A DNA stretch of 64,000 nucleotides from Apium graveolens (GCF_009905375.1 NC_133649.1:222049380-222113379), one strand, 5' to 3'; numbered from the stretch's first letter, positions 33,731 to 46,300 are shown. A program made the numbers and translations. Notes: a model not told the origin generated them from the sequence alone.

Positions 33731-35434
33731 AGGGTCAGATTCAGTGGGTAACTATTTTTTTAAGGTAACTAAGTAATTATTTCTCATAGGTCCCCGTATA
33801 TAACACACAGTTTATCAACTTTAACGACTTTTGTGTCCTGTTGTTTGTTATTTTTTACTACATTTAACTTTATGTTCTGCAATTTTGATCTGGTATTTTG
33901 TATTCTTTTAACATGTGTGTTAAGTCTTTTCAATATTTTACTTTGTAGTATTCTTTTTTTCATCTAGTAATTATGTGTTCTATATTTTTTTAATGTTTTT
34001 TAATTATTATTTTTGTATGATTTATGTTAGGTACATTGTAGGTGTTGTGTATTTTTAACTAATACTACGTGGTTTTTGTATGTTACATTTTTTGATTGAT
34101 GTTATATAATTTTTATATAATTGTTATGTTAAATATTTTGTAATTTTTATTGCACAAGTCAGTGTGAAAGTTTAACATGTTATGTAATTGTTTTGTGTAC
34201 TGAATATTTTTCATTAGGCTTCTGTATTTTTTAACATTGTTATATTCTATAATAATTGTTTGTTCTTTAAAATTCTAATCTAGAGTATTTTTTTTAGAAA
34301 TCTATTTGTTTGTTTTATGTGCCGTATATTTCTATATATTTTTTGTTCTTTAAATTTTGATATGTTATCTAATTTTTTCAATCCCTATTTTTATTTTATG
34401 TGTTCCGAGTATTTTCATATTTTATAAATTTTCTTGTACACTTTGTGTGTTCCCTAATTTGAAATACCTTTTATTTTTATATTCTTTTATTCGTACTTTA
34501 TGTATTCTGTAAATTTTAATGTTTTGTTATATATTTTGTGTTTCATTAATTTTTATGTGCTTTGTAAGTTTTTATGTTCATTAATTTTAATTTATGTGTT
34601 CATTAATTTTATATTTCATAATATAAATATCTATTTATATCTTATAATTTATATTTTATGTTCACTAATTTAAATACTTATATAACACATAAACATTACA
34701 GAACACATAAAAATTTTACATAACACATAAAATTTTTATGTTTTCTTTATATTTATAAGTACTTTATGTTTTATATTATATAATTTATATTTTAAGTGCT
34801 TTGTAAATTTATATTTCTGTGTTTTTGCATTTTTATGTCCTCTAATTTATATTTTATGTGTTCTCCAATTTTTTGCATGTTTTTCCATTGTGTCCTCTAA
34901 TTTATATTTGTGTACTTTTTTATGTATTATACTTTTTTATGCATGTGAGTTAAAAAACTATGTTAATTATGTTTTTATAATAATTTATATTTTAAGTGCT
35001 TTGTAAATTTATATTTGTGTGTTCTGTATTTTTTATGTCCTCTAATTTATATTTTATGTATTCTCTAATTTTTTGCAAGTTTTTCAATTATGTCCTCTAA
35101 TTTGTATTTGTGTACTTTTTTATGTATTATACTTTTTTATGCATGAAAGTTAAAAAATTATGTTAATTATGTTTTTATAAAAAAAAATTATGCAAATTTA
35201 ATTTTTAATTTGTAAATGTAAAGTAAATGGACAACTGACAAAAATAAATAAAAAGAAAGAAAAAACAATATACAAAGGAAAGAAAAAAAATAATATTTTA
35301 TGCATAAAAACCGTAAACAGCCGTTAAGTGGGGTTACAGGTTAAGTGGGGTTACAGGTTTTGTGACACATGTCGACACTACACTTAAGTTACTCAGTTAC
35401 CCACACATAGGAGTTACCATTTGATCCCAAGCCT
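33731..35434. mobile_element. AT-rich insertion in the copia LTR with weak terminal inverted repeats
   Basis: The segment starts AGGGTCAGATTCAGTGGGTA and ends GGTTACCATTTGATCCCAAG-like sequence (GGAGTTACCATTTGATCCCA near 35410-35428). Both ends contain GGTAACT in inverted orientation and both are flanked by (TA)n runs. It has no coding frame and is strongly T-rich on the plus strand. It looks like a non-autonomous DNA element that entered a TA microsatellite; the family is uncertain. Confidence 0.55.
34781..35180. repeat. Two tandem copies of a 200-bp unit
   Basis: 34781-34980 and 34981-35180 both start TAATTTATATTTTAAGTGCT and both end TTAATTATGTTTTTATAA, in exact 200-base register with scattered substitutions. 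Confidence 0.93.
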
Positions 35435-35678
35435 ATATATATATTTATATATATATATATATCTGGTGGATACTTTCAAATCCACCAGAAAATTTTAAAA
35501 ACTTGTGTTTTTATTACTTTGTGTTTCTGATTCACTTAACTTGTTATTCCGCACCTTGCAAATCAAAACACTTATATATATAGTTTGAGTTAGAATATTT
35601 TACAATTCAAGAAAAAGTTTACTAGAATTAAATTTAACCCCCCTTCTGTAATTTTTGTTGCATTGTTAGGGACTAACA

Positions 35679-36345
35679 CTGCTTTTCCTCTCCTTCCGAC
35701 TTCCAAATCATGAGTTCTCAGCATGCCATAGACTTCATCCAGAGTAATTATTTCCAAATCATAATGATGTCGTATGATTGAAGTTTGAGTCTCCCATTCT
35801 TCACTTAAGGCTCTCAGAAACTTGGTGTTTGAATCCTCTCGATCAAACACCTTTACCACCAAAGACTGATTGTTGAGCAAGGTCAAAAATCTGTCATAGA
35901 TGTCAGTGAGACTTTCATCAGGTTTGGCCTCAAAGTGTTCATATTCTTGAATCAGAACAGCCCTTCTGTTCTTTTTGATGGTCATGGCTCCTTAACATTG
36001 AGTTTCAAGAGCATCCCAAATCTCATTGGTAGTCTTGTAGGTTATCACCCTATTTGACATCACAGAATCAAGACTATTATGCAAAATATTTCTTACCTTT
36101 GCATCTTTCAGCACAGCTACTTTCTCTTCTGGTGTCCACTCACTCTTCTCCTTTAGCTGATAGTGTTCAGCAACAGTAGGAGTTGCAGGCAACAGATTTG
36201 TTGGCATGTATGGTCCATCATTAATCACATCGAGATAATTTGGATTTGTAGCTTCGAGGTGCATGAGCATCTTTACCTTCCATGTAGGATATTCAGTCTT
36301 TTTCAAAATGGGAATTTTAATACTTTCATACTTGTTCAGAGACAT
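35679..36345 (-). pseudogene. Gag N-terminal part of a minus-strand Ty1/copia element
   Basis: The ATG at 36345 gives MSLNKYESIKIPILKKTEYP, followed by a typical copia gag stretch (TYKTTNEIWDALE and LIQEYEHFEAKPDESLTDIY, the UBN2-type gag family). An in-frame TAA at about 35992-35994 interrupts it. The frame is cut after GRRGKAV, where the LTR of the plus-strand copia element begins, so the remainder of gag-pol has been displaced beyond the window or lost. The start lies 36 bases after the primer site. Confidence 0.88.
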
Positions 36346-36380
36346 GTTTAGATCATTTATGATTGTAAGTTTATCAATGA

Positions 36381-36392
36381 GCTCTAATACCA
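36381..36392 (-). other. Primer binding site of the minus-strand copia element
   Basis: In element sense TGGTATTAGAGC, two bases after the LTR end. It is one change from TGGTATCAGAGC, the complement of initiator tRNA-Met used by copia elements. Confidence 0.9.
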
Positions 36393-36394
36393 AT

Positions 36395-36888
36395 TGTTGC
36401 CCAGTGAAGATACAATTATTTAAGGGGGGTTGGATACAATTGTATAAATGTTTCGAATAAGTAATAAAATATAACAATTTTTTATATATCTGATAAAAAA
36501 TGTTACAAAACTCTCTCAAGAAATACTGATGTTCTTGAGAGCTGCTAGGTCGAATGATACTCGAGATCGATTCACTAAGTGATGACCTAAATTGTGTTTA
36601 TATACTACATAGTTACAACAAATCAATCTAAGATATGCATTATCAAAAGCTAACTGAAACTGATACATATCTTCAACTGAATAGATAAAGTCCTATAACT
36701 AAGACGTAAAAGATATCTGCTCCACAATATAAGGAACAGAACAAATATTCTAAGCTGACTATCTTCAAATATTGATGACATCCAAATGCTGATGATGTGT
36801 CAAATCCTGACGACACATCAGATACTGATGACACCCGAACAGCCAGATCCTGAACTTCTTCTGATCATTGAGAATTCAATATGTAACA
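36395..36888 (-). repeat. 5' LTR of the minus-strand copia element
   Basis: It is about 494 bp. In element sense it starts TGTTACATATTGAATTCTCA at 36888 and ends GGGCAACA at 36395. It contains the CCCCCCTTAAATAATTG run usual near copia LTR ends. No second LTR is present in the window. Confidence 0.82.
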
Positions 36889-37589
36889 TTGTGAAGCCTC
36901 GCATTTCCCCTCGAAATCCCACAATTTGCACTCCCCTGCGCGCCCGCGCAGGTGATGGAGCAACAGATAGACAACGCAAGTGAACACTAAATGTGTATGT
37001 TGCTATATAAAGCTAAGGTAATCTATTTTCATTTTCAATGTGGGACTTAAGGTTTTATAACTCATTTTTCACTTTTAAGGGACCATCTTTGGATAATCAT
37101 ATCTCACTCATCCCTTAATCAATTTGAGTGATTCAAAATGCCTCTGAAAGCTCTCCGGAAGGAAAACACATTCCAAGCGTCACTCGTTGCACACACGCAA
37201 CAACCAACCACCCAAGAGCGACTCAAAATGACTCGACAATATGGGGGGTAATACCCACATTTTCTAACAGTTTTGGTAACCCATAAAGGGTATGATATCC
37301 TTTATTTTTCTTGTTAAATTCATCAATATTATTTTTTCCCTAAAAAATTCTCTAGCCAATGTTTCATTTAACACTGTGTTAAAGAGTTTAATTTTGTAGA
37401 GAGAGATTTATACATGTTTATCTTTTTATCGTGTTCCCAAGATTTTTTATAAAAAGAAAAGAAGAGATTAAATATTGATTAAATTTTCTCCAAACTTTTG
37501 TTTTTAAAAGTGGGATAATAAGGAAATAAAGATATATTATTATAATAATAATAATATTGTATATTTTAACATATATTCACTTTTTTCTT
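36889..37589. other. Non-coding flank of the minus-strand copia element
   Basis: No frame is supported. It contains one perfect 16-base palindromic unit, CTGCGCGCCCGCGCAG, at 36936-36951, related to those of the Athila LTRs, and an AATAATAAT run near 37540-37555. Confidence 0.5.
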
Positions 37590-38520
37590 TAGAAACGGAG
37601 AATAGCATGAGCTCGCCTTTTCTTGCCATCACGGGATCGACCCGTGAACAAGATAAACCTAGTGGGAACCAAAAAATGAGTACCGTATTGGGTAGAATAC
37701 AATTCAAAAAGTGAAGGCTCGCCCAGCTGAAGTAAGGAGCTTTGAAAACTTACCTTATTATGTTATGAAAAGGGGAACGGGGGTGAGATAGGCAACGAGT
37801 AGCTTGCTTCCAAACCGGCCCGACCAAAGAAAAAAGCGGTTAGAAGCGACGAGCAGTCATGGTCGAAGCTTGGATTTAGCCGATAGTTAGCAGTAAACTT
37901 GGCTATAACAAAGCGCTTATTTCTTTCACGACGAGAGAGGCGTGTCCGCATCAGTCAAAGTGGTGGAATGCCTCCTAAGTCAAAAGGAGAGCTTATGCGC
38001 TCCAAGAGATACAATTCGGTATCTGAATTGGCTGAAGGAGAGTGAAGAGGCGGCTACTTTCCCGGAAGCCTCTTCTTGATAGTCTACATCAAAGTGCATT
38101 AAATGCCCCACACAAAGACGACTGGACTAAGCGGGGATGACTTATTTTCCATTCTATTTTCCATTCTACACAGGGGAGCTACTGTGAAGCCAAGAAAGGA
38201 GGAAACAACAAATTGCTTCTACCGAGTTGCCCAACAATAGCTTAGCTTAGTAGGTAAATAAGGTCCGCTTTGAAGCCGTAAGCTTGCGGGTTTTTCCAAT
38301 CCAAAAAAAATAAAATGAAACCTGGCGAAAAAGAAGGGAACACTTTGCTGAGGAACGAAGCTTCGTGTTTGTTTTTCTTCAAACCCCCAATCCGCTCTCC
38401 CTCGAGATTTATCTTTCAAAGATGTGTCTCACTCTCTCTTTCTCCGATCATAAGGCCCGCGGATTGGGGTGGCACAGCCGGATGCTTTTGATCAATAGGA
38501 GGAGGAGGAATATAAATTGC
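37590..38520. other. Probable mitochondrial DNA insertion (NUMT)
   Basis: This block is clearly GC-richer than its AT-rich flanks and has the texture of plant mitochondrial spacer or intron DNA, for example AAGCTTGCGGGTTTTTCCAA near 38280-38299 and GGAAGCCTCTTCTTGATAG near 38065. No long frame is present. The boundaries are set by the composition change. The organellar origin is inferred from style, not from an alignment. Confidence 0.55.
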
Positions 38521-39494
38521 TTATGATGATCATATTTCCAAAGTTTTTACTTGTATAGTGGAAATGCCTTAAAGTCTGAAATTTTAATAAAATTACCTAC
38601 CGATTTTTTTTTCTTTTCTCCATATTTTTACCTTTTCTTTTCTCCACTTAAATTTGGGAAACATTCTTATAAAATCCTGTCATGATCGAATACACCAATG
38701 TTTACAAATGTTATTTAAAATAAGTCACTTTTAACTTAATTTTAGTGTTTGGTAGATTATAATTCTTAAGAAAAAATAATTAATTAAATATAAGAATTTT
38801 TTCATCCATGAGTTTTATGTTAAAAATTCCAAATTTCATTTATAATTTTAAAAACTAAAGAATATAAGCAGAAAAAGTACTAGCACTACAAAAATCAACA
38901 CATATATACCAAAAAATATGAGAACTACAAAAATTTAAAACATAAAAACGAATACTACCTTTTTTCTTCTATACAAATTCTTCTAGATAATATATGTATG
39001 TGATTCCAAAAATTAAGGATATGAATATATATATATATTATTCAAATTATTCATTTGAGAGCACTACTTTTAACTTTAATCAACCCTATTCTTAACATTA
39101 CTTATAACTTGAAATTTGAGGAGGTAGTTAAAAAAATTTCCTCCAAAAAACTTTCAGCGGCTCTTAAATGCAATGCACCGAGAGCCATTTTTCTCTCCTA
39201 ACTTTTAAGAGCATCATTCTCACTATTCAATAATATTATATTAAATTATATATTAATCAGATTAATTTGTTTTTCTCTCAAACATCTTTTGTCTTATATA
39301 TATACAACTTACATGAAGAAAAAAATCAATTAAGAGTAAATGTAAAGAGAATTGTTGGAAAAAACACGTAAAATCACTATAAGTTAATATTATATATTAT
39401 ATTTAGAGAAGGGATGATGAGTCTCTCAAGTATCCTCTTACAGTATCTCTAATGGTTAAAATTTTTTAGCTAAAATATGTAGAACATTCCAAAG

Positions 39495-39544
<50 letters not shown>

Positions 39545-39575
39545 GTTGAAAACATGTAACTTTAATGGTGCATTC
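38521..39575. other. AT-rich intergenic DNA
   Basis: No gene is seen. A (TA)n run of about 45 bases lies at 39496-39541. GAGCATC-type segments near 39210 and 39420 hint at degraded miniature elements. Confidence 0.7.
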
Positions 39576-39578
39576 TTA

Positions 39579-40184
39579 GAGCATCCAATGCTAAAACCAA
39601 TTAGCTAAAAGTATAGGTGGCATGTCATAAATATCTCCGTAAAAAAATTATGCACTCCAATCCTATATTTTTGTTAGTTGAAAATATAACCAACCTCTTG
39701 ATATTGACATTGACCATATTTGTTGAATCTCTGCAATTCTGTAGTCAAATGCCACATCATATGTTATCATATTAAAATAAAATATTCTATCTATAACAAC
39801 TTGAAATAATGATAATATACTATTTTCAAAATATAATTAATCATTATAGTCAAACTCCATTGAAGGAAAATTTATGTACAACTTTAGATAATTAGTATTT
39901 CACACTATTTAGTCAATCATTTTAACCAACAGGCATTAAATGAACTAGCTATATGTTGTCCATATTTATCGAACTTGTTCAAACCTGTAACAAAATTACA
40001 CATCATCATTTGCCATATAAAAATACTACATTACGTTTATAATAACTTAAAAAAGATAGGAACAAACTATTTTTAAAATATAATCAGTCATTTGACCAAC
40101 TCAATTGGCTTCAACAAATTTTACATAATCATTATTTTATATTAATGGAACCAACCGTTTTAGCAAAGACCACTGAAAATGCTC
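39579..40184. mobile_element. Miniature DNA element with TTA duplication (Harbinger-like)
   Basis: It starts GAGCATCCAATGCTAAAA and ends CCACTGAAAATGCTC. GAGCAT is the shared terminal inverted repeat and TTA lies at both sides (39576-39578 and 40185-40187). It is 606 bp with no frame. A trinucleotide TWA duplication suggests PIF/Harbinger. The terminal repeat is short, so the class is tentative. Confidence 0.55.
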
Positions 40185-40187
40185 TTA

Positions 40188-41059
40188 GTAATAAAGCCCC
40201 TTTTACTCCAGTAGCCGAGCAGAAAGCCACTTTTATTCCAGTAGCCGAGCCGTCGCTGCTAGATGAGATGCGCCTTCAGTCCAAATAAGTTAAGCCTAAT
40301 GGTTTACCCAAATACCCGTTACTAATTGGCAATTTTAACTCTACACGTTAAAGGGATTACAGTGCCGGCTTTGTAAACCAAAATTACATTAAGATTACCA
40401 TCCCATATTTTTAAGGTTAAAGAGTTTGAGCCGCCTTTCATTAATAAAAAACTAAATAATTTTCAAGCCAGTAAACTATGTAGACGCTTTAAAGAAAATG
40501 AGTTGGGACAGTTTTACAAATATTATACATCAAATAACTATATTTTAGGGTATTGTTACAATAGATAGTTATACGAGAACATTTGTCTTTGTTATTTATA
40601 CGAGAATATGCTCTTTACACCATAGTACTAAACTAAAGATATAGAGGAACATCAGCTAATCTTTGTCAGATTCATTATCCTACATTCCTACAAAAAATTA
40701 AATGAGATTACAAGAACAATAAAAACAGGAGAACGACGAATATGCAATTGAGCAAAAACAACAGCCCTAGATCTTGATCATGCACGCCGGAAATGCCACA
40801 TAACTTAATATCACAAACCTGTGTGCAAAATATAATTGACATTACATTTTAATATACAAGCTTCTCATAGCAAGTTCAACTAGAATTAAATACAACCAGA
40901 AATGTTTCCGAAATGTCACTGTAACTAACTACATCGATGAATTGTCCCTTACTAATTGGCAGCACCTTTAATATCTCAAATTCATCGTGCAAGCTGCTTA
41001 TATGAATGTGAAATGAAGACATCTACCACCTTGATACATTTTGAAACATGTCAGAGAAA
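40188..41059. other. Intergenic DNA
   Basis: A local duplication of TTCCAGTAGCCGAGC-type sequence lies at about 40203-40253. No gene is supported. Confidence 0.6.
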
Positions 41060-41067
41060 TGAGTATC

Positions 41068-41696
41068 CATAGTTCTCAAGGCATCGCCTAGGCGACGGCA
41101 AAAAACTGAAAGGCGTCCGACCCGCCTTAGTTTTTAAGGGGTAGGCGACGCCTAGGTCCGCCTACGTCCGTTTAAGTCCGCCTAATTCCGTCTTATTTTC
41201 GCCTAGTCTGTCTTATTTCCGCCTAAAACAGTTTCAAGTCAACCATGCCCAAATAACTTTTGACCAGATTCATCCATATTTGAGTTATAATGAACCTATA
41301 GTGTTGTAAACATTATGTCCGTCAAAACTCGTCAAAACTCACCAGTAAAACCTCATCTACAACAATCTAAAGAGGAAAAAGGAGAACGAATCATCTCCTA
41401 CCAAAGAATTGATTCAGTATTATTATCAAGTTATTATTCTTTTAATCTTTACAAACACCCACACCCACACGCACATATACATAGTAAATCCATTTGTCTG
41501 TAATTTGTGTACAATACTTCAGTAATATAATTATAGTATTCTATTTTATTATAATATATATATATGTGTATAAAAAACCAATATATATAGCCAAAAGTAT
41601 AATCCGTCTAATGGTCGCCTATGCAAGCGCCTAACCGCCTAGGCAGTTAGGCGGTGCACTAGCGCCTAGCACCGCCTTTACGCCTTAACAAGTATG
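41068..41696. mobile_element. Non-autonomous hAT element with 8-bp target duplication
   Basis: The ends are CATAGTTCTCAAGGC and, in inverted sense, CATACTTGTTAAGGC. The 8-bp duplication TGAGTATC is at 41060-41067 and 41697-41704. Subterminal regions are full of GCCTAGGCG-like and CGCCTA repeats in both orientations, as in hAT transposase-binding regions. No transposase frame is present. Confidence 0.88.
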
Positions 41697-41856
41697 TGAG
41701 TATCAATAACCAGCACTACTATGTTCTGAAAGCTCTGAAAGCTGTAGAAGAGATTTTGTCATATTGTTGATTTTTTAGGATATGGATATCTAATTGAGTT
41801 AAATGCACTTTAAATTCTCCTACTTTGTTTCAAAAACAAATTTATACCAAAACTTT

Positions 41857-42414
41857 GGTAAACTCAGTTTGCACCACTATACTTGAACTTGGACATTCAT
41901 TATACACCTCTTTTCAGAATTTTATTGAATTAAGAAGGGGCAGAACCGGAAATTCAGCAAAATACTTGATCAAAATAAATTTGAAAATTTTCAAATAATA
42001 TTAAAAATTAGAATTTTCTTTATACCAACTATAAAAAAATAAATTTTGAATATTCAAATAATTACTATTATTACAGTTTCTATTTTCATTTTTATAGTAC
42101 AAATTTTAAAATTTTAATACTCTACTAAATTAAATTCAATTATGTCATCAAAATTAATTGTTAATTTTCTATGAGAATGATAAAATATTGGCATTAACAT
42201 TATAGAATGAAAATCAAAACTGAAATTACTAGTATTATATGAAAATTCAAAATTTAATATTATGTATCAAAATTCAATTTTTAATATAATTTGAAAGATA
42301 TTAACTTTAATTTACTTAATTCCGATTTTGCCCCTGTCCAATTAAATGAAATTATGAAATGGGGTGTATAATGAATGCGGAAATATAAGTTAAGGGGTGT
42401 AATATGCTTAACCC
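41857..42414. mobile_element. Miniature element with about 100-bp terminal inverted repeats (Mutator-like)
   Basis: The left end (GGTAAACTCAGTTTGCACCA) and the reverse complement of the right end (GGGTTAAGCATATTACACCC) align for about 100 bases, including the shared CATTCATTATACACC and GGGGCA segments. Sequence AAACTT flanks both sides, but a full 9-bp duplication is not clear. Confidence 0.7.
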
Positions 42415-42639
42415 AAACTTCCGGTACACATTTGTTTCTTGACAAACACTGTGTATAGAGAGCCTCATTTGTGCCTATGGACCAAAAGTGATAGTGGGGT
42501 GCCCAAAGCACTCCTTGTATCTAATGTATCCCAGTGACATCCAACATACTCGGAAATAATACATGAAAAGATGTGAGCTTTCCTAAGAGTATAATAAAGC
42601 ACAAAAGACATGCAGACAAGTACTGGGTTAGTATAGTTT

Positions 42640-42880
42640 ACAAATCTTGCAAGAAAAGTTACAGTCCAGACTGGGCTGTCAATGGATCGGAAATCCGGTC
42701 CGATCCGGTCCGTTCCGAAGGCTAATGGAGTAGATATGGATTACTTAAAATAAATCCGATCCGAAAAAAATCTGACCCGGTAACGATCCGATCCAATAAG
42801 TACCGGATATAGATTTAGGCCGATCCGATCCGTTAATGATCCGATCCAGATAATTTATTATATATCAGATATATATATAT
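42640..42880. repeat. GATCCGATCC-rich repeat segment
   Basis: GATCCG and CGGATC motifs occur many times in both orientations after GGGCTGTCAATGGATCGG. This is the subterminal texture of a miniature DNA element. No ends are defined. Confidence 0.5.
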
Positions 42881-42902
42881 ATATAATTTATATATAAAGA
42901 GG

Positions 42903-43304
42903 AAAGTTCTATGGAGACCGTTTTTTTATCGGAGACCTTGGAGACCACATATGTTCTGCATTCAAAATACTATAAAATATATTATTTTGTGAAGTATGTT
43001 TTACGAGTATCACTAATTCATTAAAATTATTGAAGATCATTTAAGTTTAATAAGTAGAATGTGTATGTTCTGCAAACTGCACAAATATTCTGCAAACTTA
43101 ACATGTTTTGCAGAATAAAATATTTTCGTAATGTTTTACATGCAGTACATATATGATATTCAAGATTTTGAATAAAACAAGGATCTTTGTAGAGCATGAT
43201 TCGCAAAATAATATGTTTTGCAATATTTTTATGCAATATGTAACTTGCAGAACACAAGTGGTCTCCAAGGTCTCAAAAAAAAAGTGGTCTCCGTAGAACT
43301 TAAC
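42903..43304. mobile_element. Miniature element with about 45-bp terminal inverted repeats
   Basis: The left end AAAGTTCTATGGAGACC and the inverted right end TTAAGTTCTACGGAGACC match, and both are followed by a T-run, GAGACCTTGGAGACCAC and later TGTTCTGCA. There is no transposase frame. The target duplication is not resolved. Confidence 0.75.
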
Positions 43305-46300
43305 CCATATACCCTATATATAAAATATAGAATATATTTATATTATTTTTTGTTAACATTTTATCACTGTGGCAAGTCACAGAGACGGACTGTACTGTAG
43401 TCCAAATATTTATCTTATATGGGCCTATTTCAGATTCAATAAAGTCTACCCTAATCCCCCTCTCATATTCTACAGCCGCAAGCAAACACAAACCAATTAT
43501 ATTTCCTATCTCAGAGATTTAATCATATGGTATGTTAATTAATTAATCTTTCGATTTGATTCGTTTGTTAATTGTATTTCGTACCTAATGTTGTTTATGT
43601 TTGTTTCAGAATACGAGTTCAAACACAATTACTGATGAAGCAGAAGATAATACAATTAACATCAAGAATAGGTTTCTTTTATGAGATCTACTGTCATTTT
43701 CCAATTATAGCAATTCAAGAATTTGAACATATACGAAGTTAAACTTTCACTCCAGATTCCAGAAGACTGAAAGTCAGACCACAACAAAAAACCACCTTTA
43801 CTTTTTGCTTTACAGTTCCTCTCTCAAGCTCAGAAAGTCCACATTCAACCCCTCCAATGTGTATCAAAAATACCACAAAAAAAACTATGTTTTTCAGTAT
43901 ATCAAATTTATAAAATGTTAGATTGAAGCGAAGAAGGAAGCACTACAGATAACAAGGAGTGACATATTTATAGACATACTCAGTACTGTTACTGACTCCG
44001 GCAATCAAAGCATGATATACAAAGCAACTAAAAGTCAAAAACTGTAAAATGGAATTTTAATTTTAAATCAAGGAAAGAGTCAATCTTTTTCCAGATAGCA
44101 AGTTTCTATTTTAGCAACAAAAAATCTCCTAAAATCCATGAATCTGATTCCTTGTTGAAATATAAGTAAATTTCCTAACAATGTAACAGGAAAATGAATA
44201 ATAGATGTTCTTGTGCAGTAAAACTGAACGAATTTAAAAAAAAAAAAAAAATTAACTGCTACCTGAAATAATGAACTTACTAAAGGGACACGATCATGAC
44301 AGGTTTTTCTACAAGATGTCAGTGAGTCCACTAGTTGCTTTCCCTGTTCGGATACAATAAATAACAAATGTTAATTAAAATCTGGTGTCAGCTAATAATT
44401 TAATAAATTCAAGAATCCTGGTATAGTATGAACGTTTAAGAGTCTAGCAAGCCCAAATATGAAGTGTTATTACGTATTACTCGAGCCCTGTGGAGAGTTC
44501 AACACAAGATACACTTGGTTACTTACAATAGCCTTTTTTGTAAGAAAATGCATCATTTATAAAAGAAGATAACAAAGCAAATATATACATATTTATTCTT
44601 TTCAAGGATCGTGCTAAAACAAATTGCTGACATCACCAACAGTTTAGGGATAAAATTTGGCTGACTTACGAGACGGAAATCATCTCATAAAATATATAGG
44701 AGTGGTTCTAATAGAAACTTTGTTAAAACAATAGAAAACAAAAACCTTTTTTAGGCCGTTGGATCTAAAAAAATAGCTGGCCTAATGATATAATGCTAAT
44801 ATGAGATGCTGTGAGACCTCAAAGTTACTTGAAAAACTATATCGTTATTCTCAGAATAACATGGTGGCATTTTTTAAACATGCAATAGGTTTGAAGGCAT
44901 GCATGTGCGACAAAATGGAATCAAGATCCAGGATGATGATTCCGGATAATTATTCCATGGCAGGCCCTAGCGAATATTTTAACACCAACCCAGAGGAATA
45001 GTTTGCATTTAATACAATTTACTAAACTTAATCATACATATATATATACACAGATTCAGTATAGTATGTTGGAAGTTGAATCATAGTACATATGTTTAAT
45101 CCATATGATGAATCTTTGTTATACGTGTTGAAACATATGTGTCCGAAATTTCCAATCACTTGCAAACACGCAACAGCACAAGCTTTCAACTAATTAACAA
45201 AAAAGTGCCAATGCCTTTCAAAGTATCTATTTAAGTTTTAACAAACAAAAATATTTGGTCTGCCACTATATATAAAAATATGAAATACGTTCAGATATTT
45301 AAAATTCTAGTGCAAACTTGCCTTTCATATTCGGATTTTATTTTCTTAAATATAAAAGTTTATATCATAATTTATTAGGCTAAATAGATCTCTAACTGGT
45401 GGAAAATTCAGAATTTGGTTGAATGCAAAATATAGAAGCTATACGGAATGTAGCTAGGCTGCAAACATATCACTGCAGTTTTCACTGACTCAACTGACAA
45501 TGAAAAAATTTAATACGTATTTGATTCCAAAAGGGGATGTCCACAAATCACTTACTAGGGATTGCCGTCACATTTTGGCCTAAATGGTTATTTACCAGCT
45601 TAGCTGTGAGTTTCAATAGGAATGAACAGGACACAAAAGAATGACCTACACATCATAAGATGTAGCCCCTTCGTGCAATTATCTTTTTTTCTGCAAGGAA
45701 ACCAAAGATCATTCCTGTACAAGGAAACAAATTGCTAATTTAGTCTTAACGAAGAAAGATTGCACATATAGCACAAAAAGAAAAAGTAGTATCAACTTTC
45801 AGATAATAATCTGATATTACTTTCCTCATAGTGACGAACTCACAAAATACTTAGACTGCCGATGAAACTTCTCACACTAATTATTTCATCTCAACCTATA
45901 TTGTATCATGATCCTAACAACTTAAGTTAACGCATAAATACTAATTCTACACCCAACAGGATGCTACAATCGTTAGGTGAATAATCTAACTCATGAAGGT
46001 AGAAGCAAGTAAAATGAGTCACTTACTAAAAAAAATAAAAAGTGAAACTATGAGAAAGTTGTAACAGAACTAGGAAAAAGTGACAGAAATTGACCGACAC
46101 AACCTCAAATATACTGAGAACCTTCAAACATTCGATGGAATGTGACCTATCCATTCATCCTCCCAACTGAATATTGTCTCATCTCTCCAATTTAAAAACT
46201 TAACCAAACTAAAGCCTCCCCTGTCACCGGAAACAACCACAACAATTTCATAAAAAAAAAAGATATTTCTCATCTCCAATTGTACGATCAACAGGCTTAT

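Larger units (their letters stand above)
32925..35678 (+). repeat. 3' LTR of the SIRE-type copia element, interrupted
   Basis: It starts TGTTGGGAATATATTGTGAA after the polypurine tract and ends GGGACTAACA at 35678, after the copia-like CCCCCCTTCTG run. Without the insertion at 33731-35434 it would be about 1.05 kb. It holds two clusters of the CCCGACGGATGA repeat. Its right edge abuts minus-strand copia gag sequence, which dates its insertion after that element. The 5' LTR is not in the window. Confidence 0.85.

Noticed and set aside
37590..38520. tRNA or protein genes in the probable mitochondrial block
   Set aside because: No cloverleaf with a CCA-side GTTC arm and no frame above about 65 residues with recognisable content.
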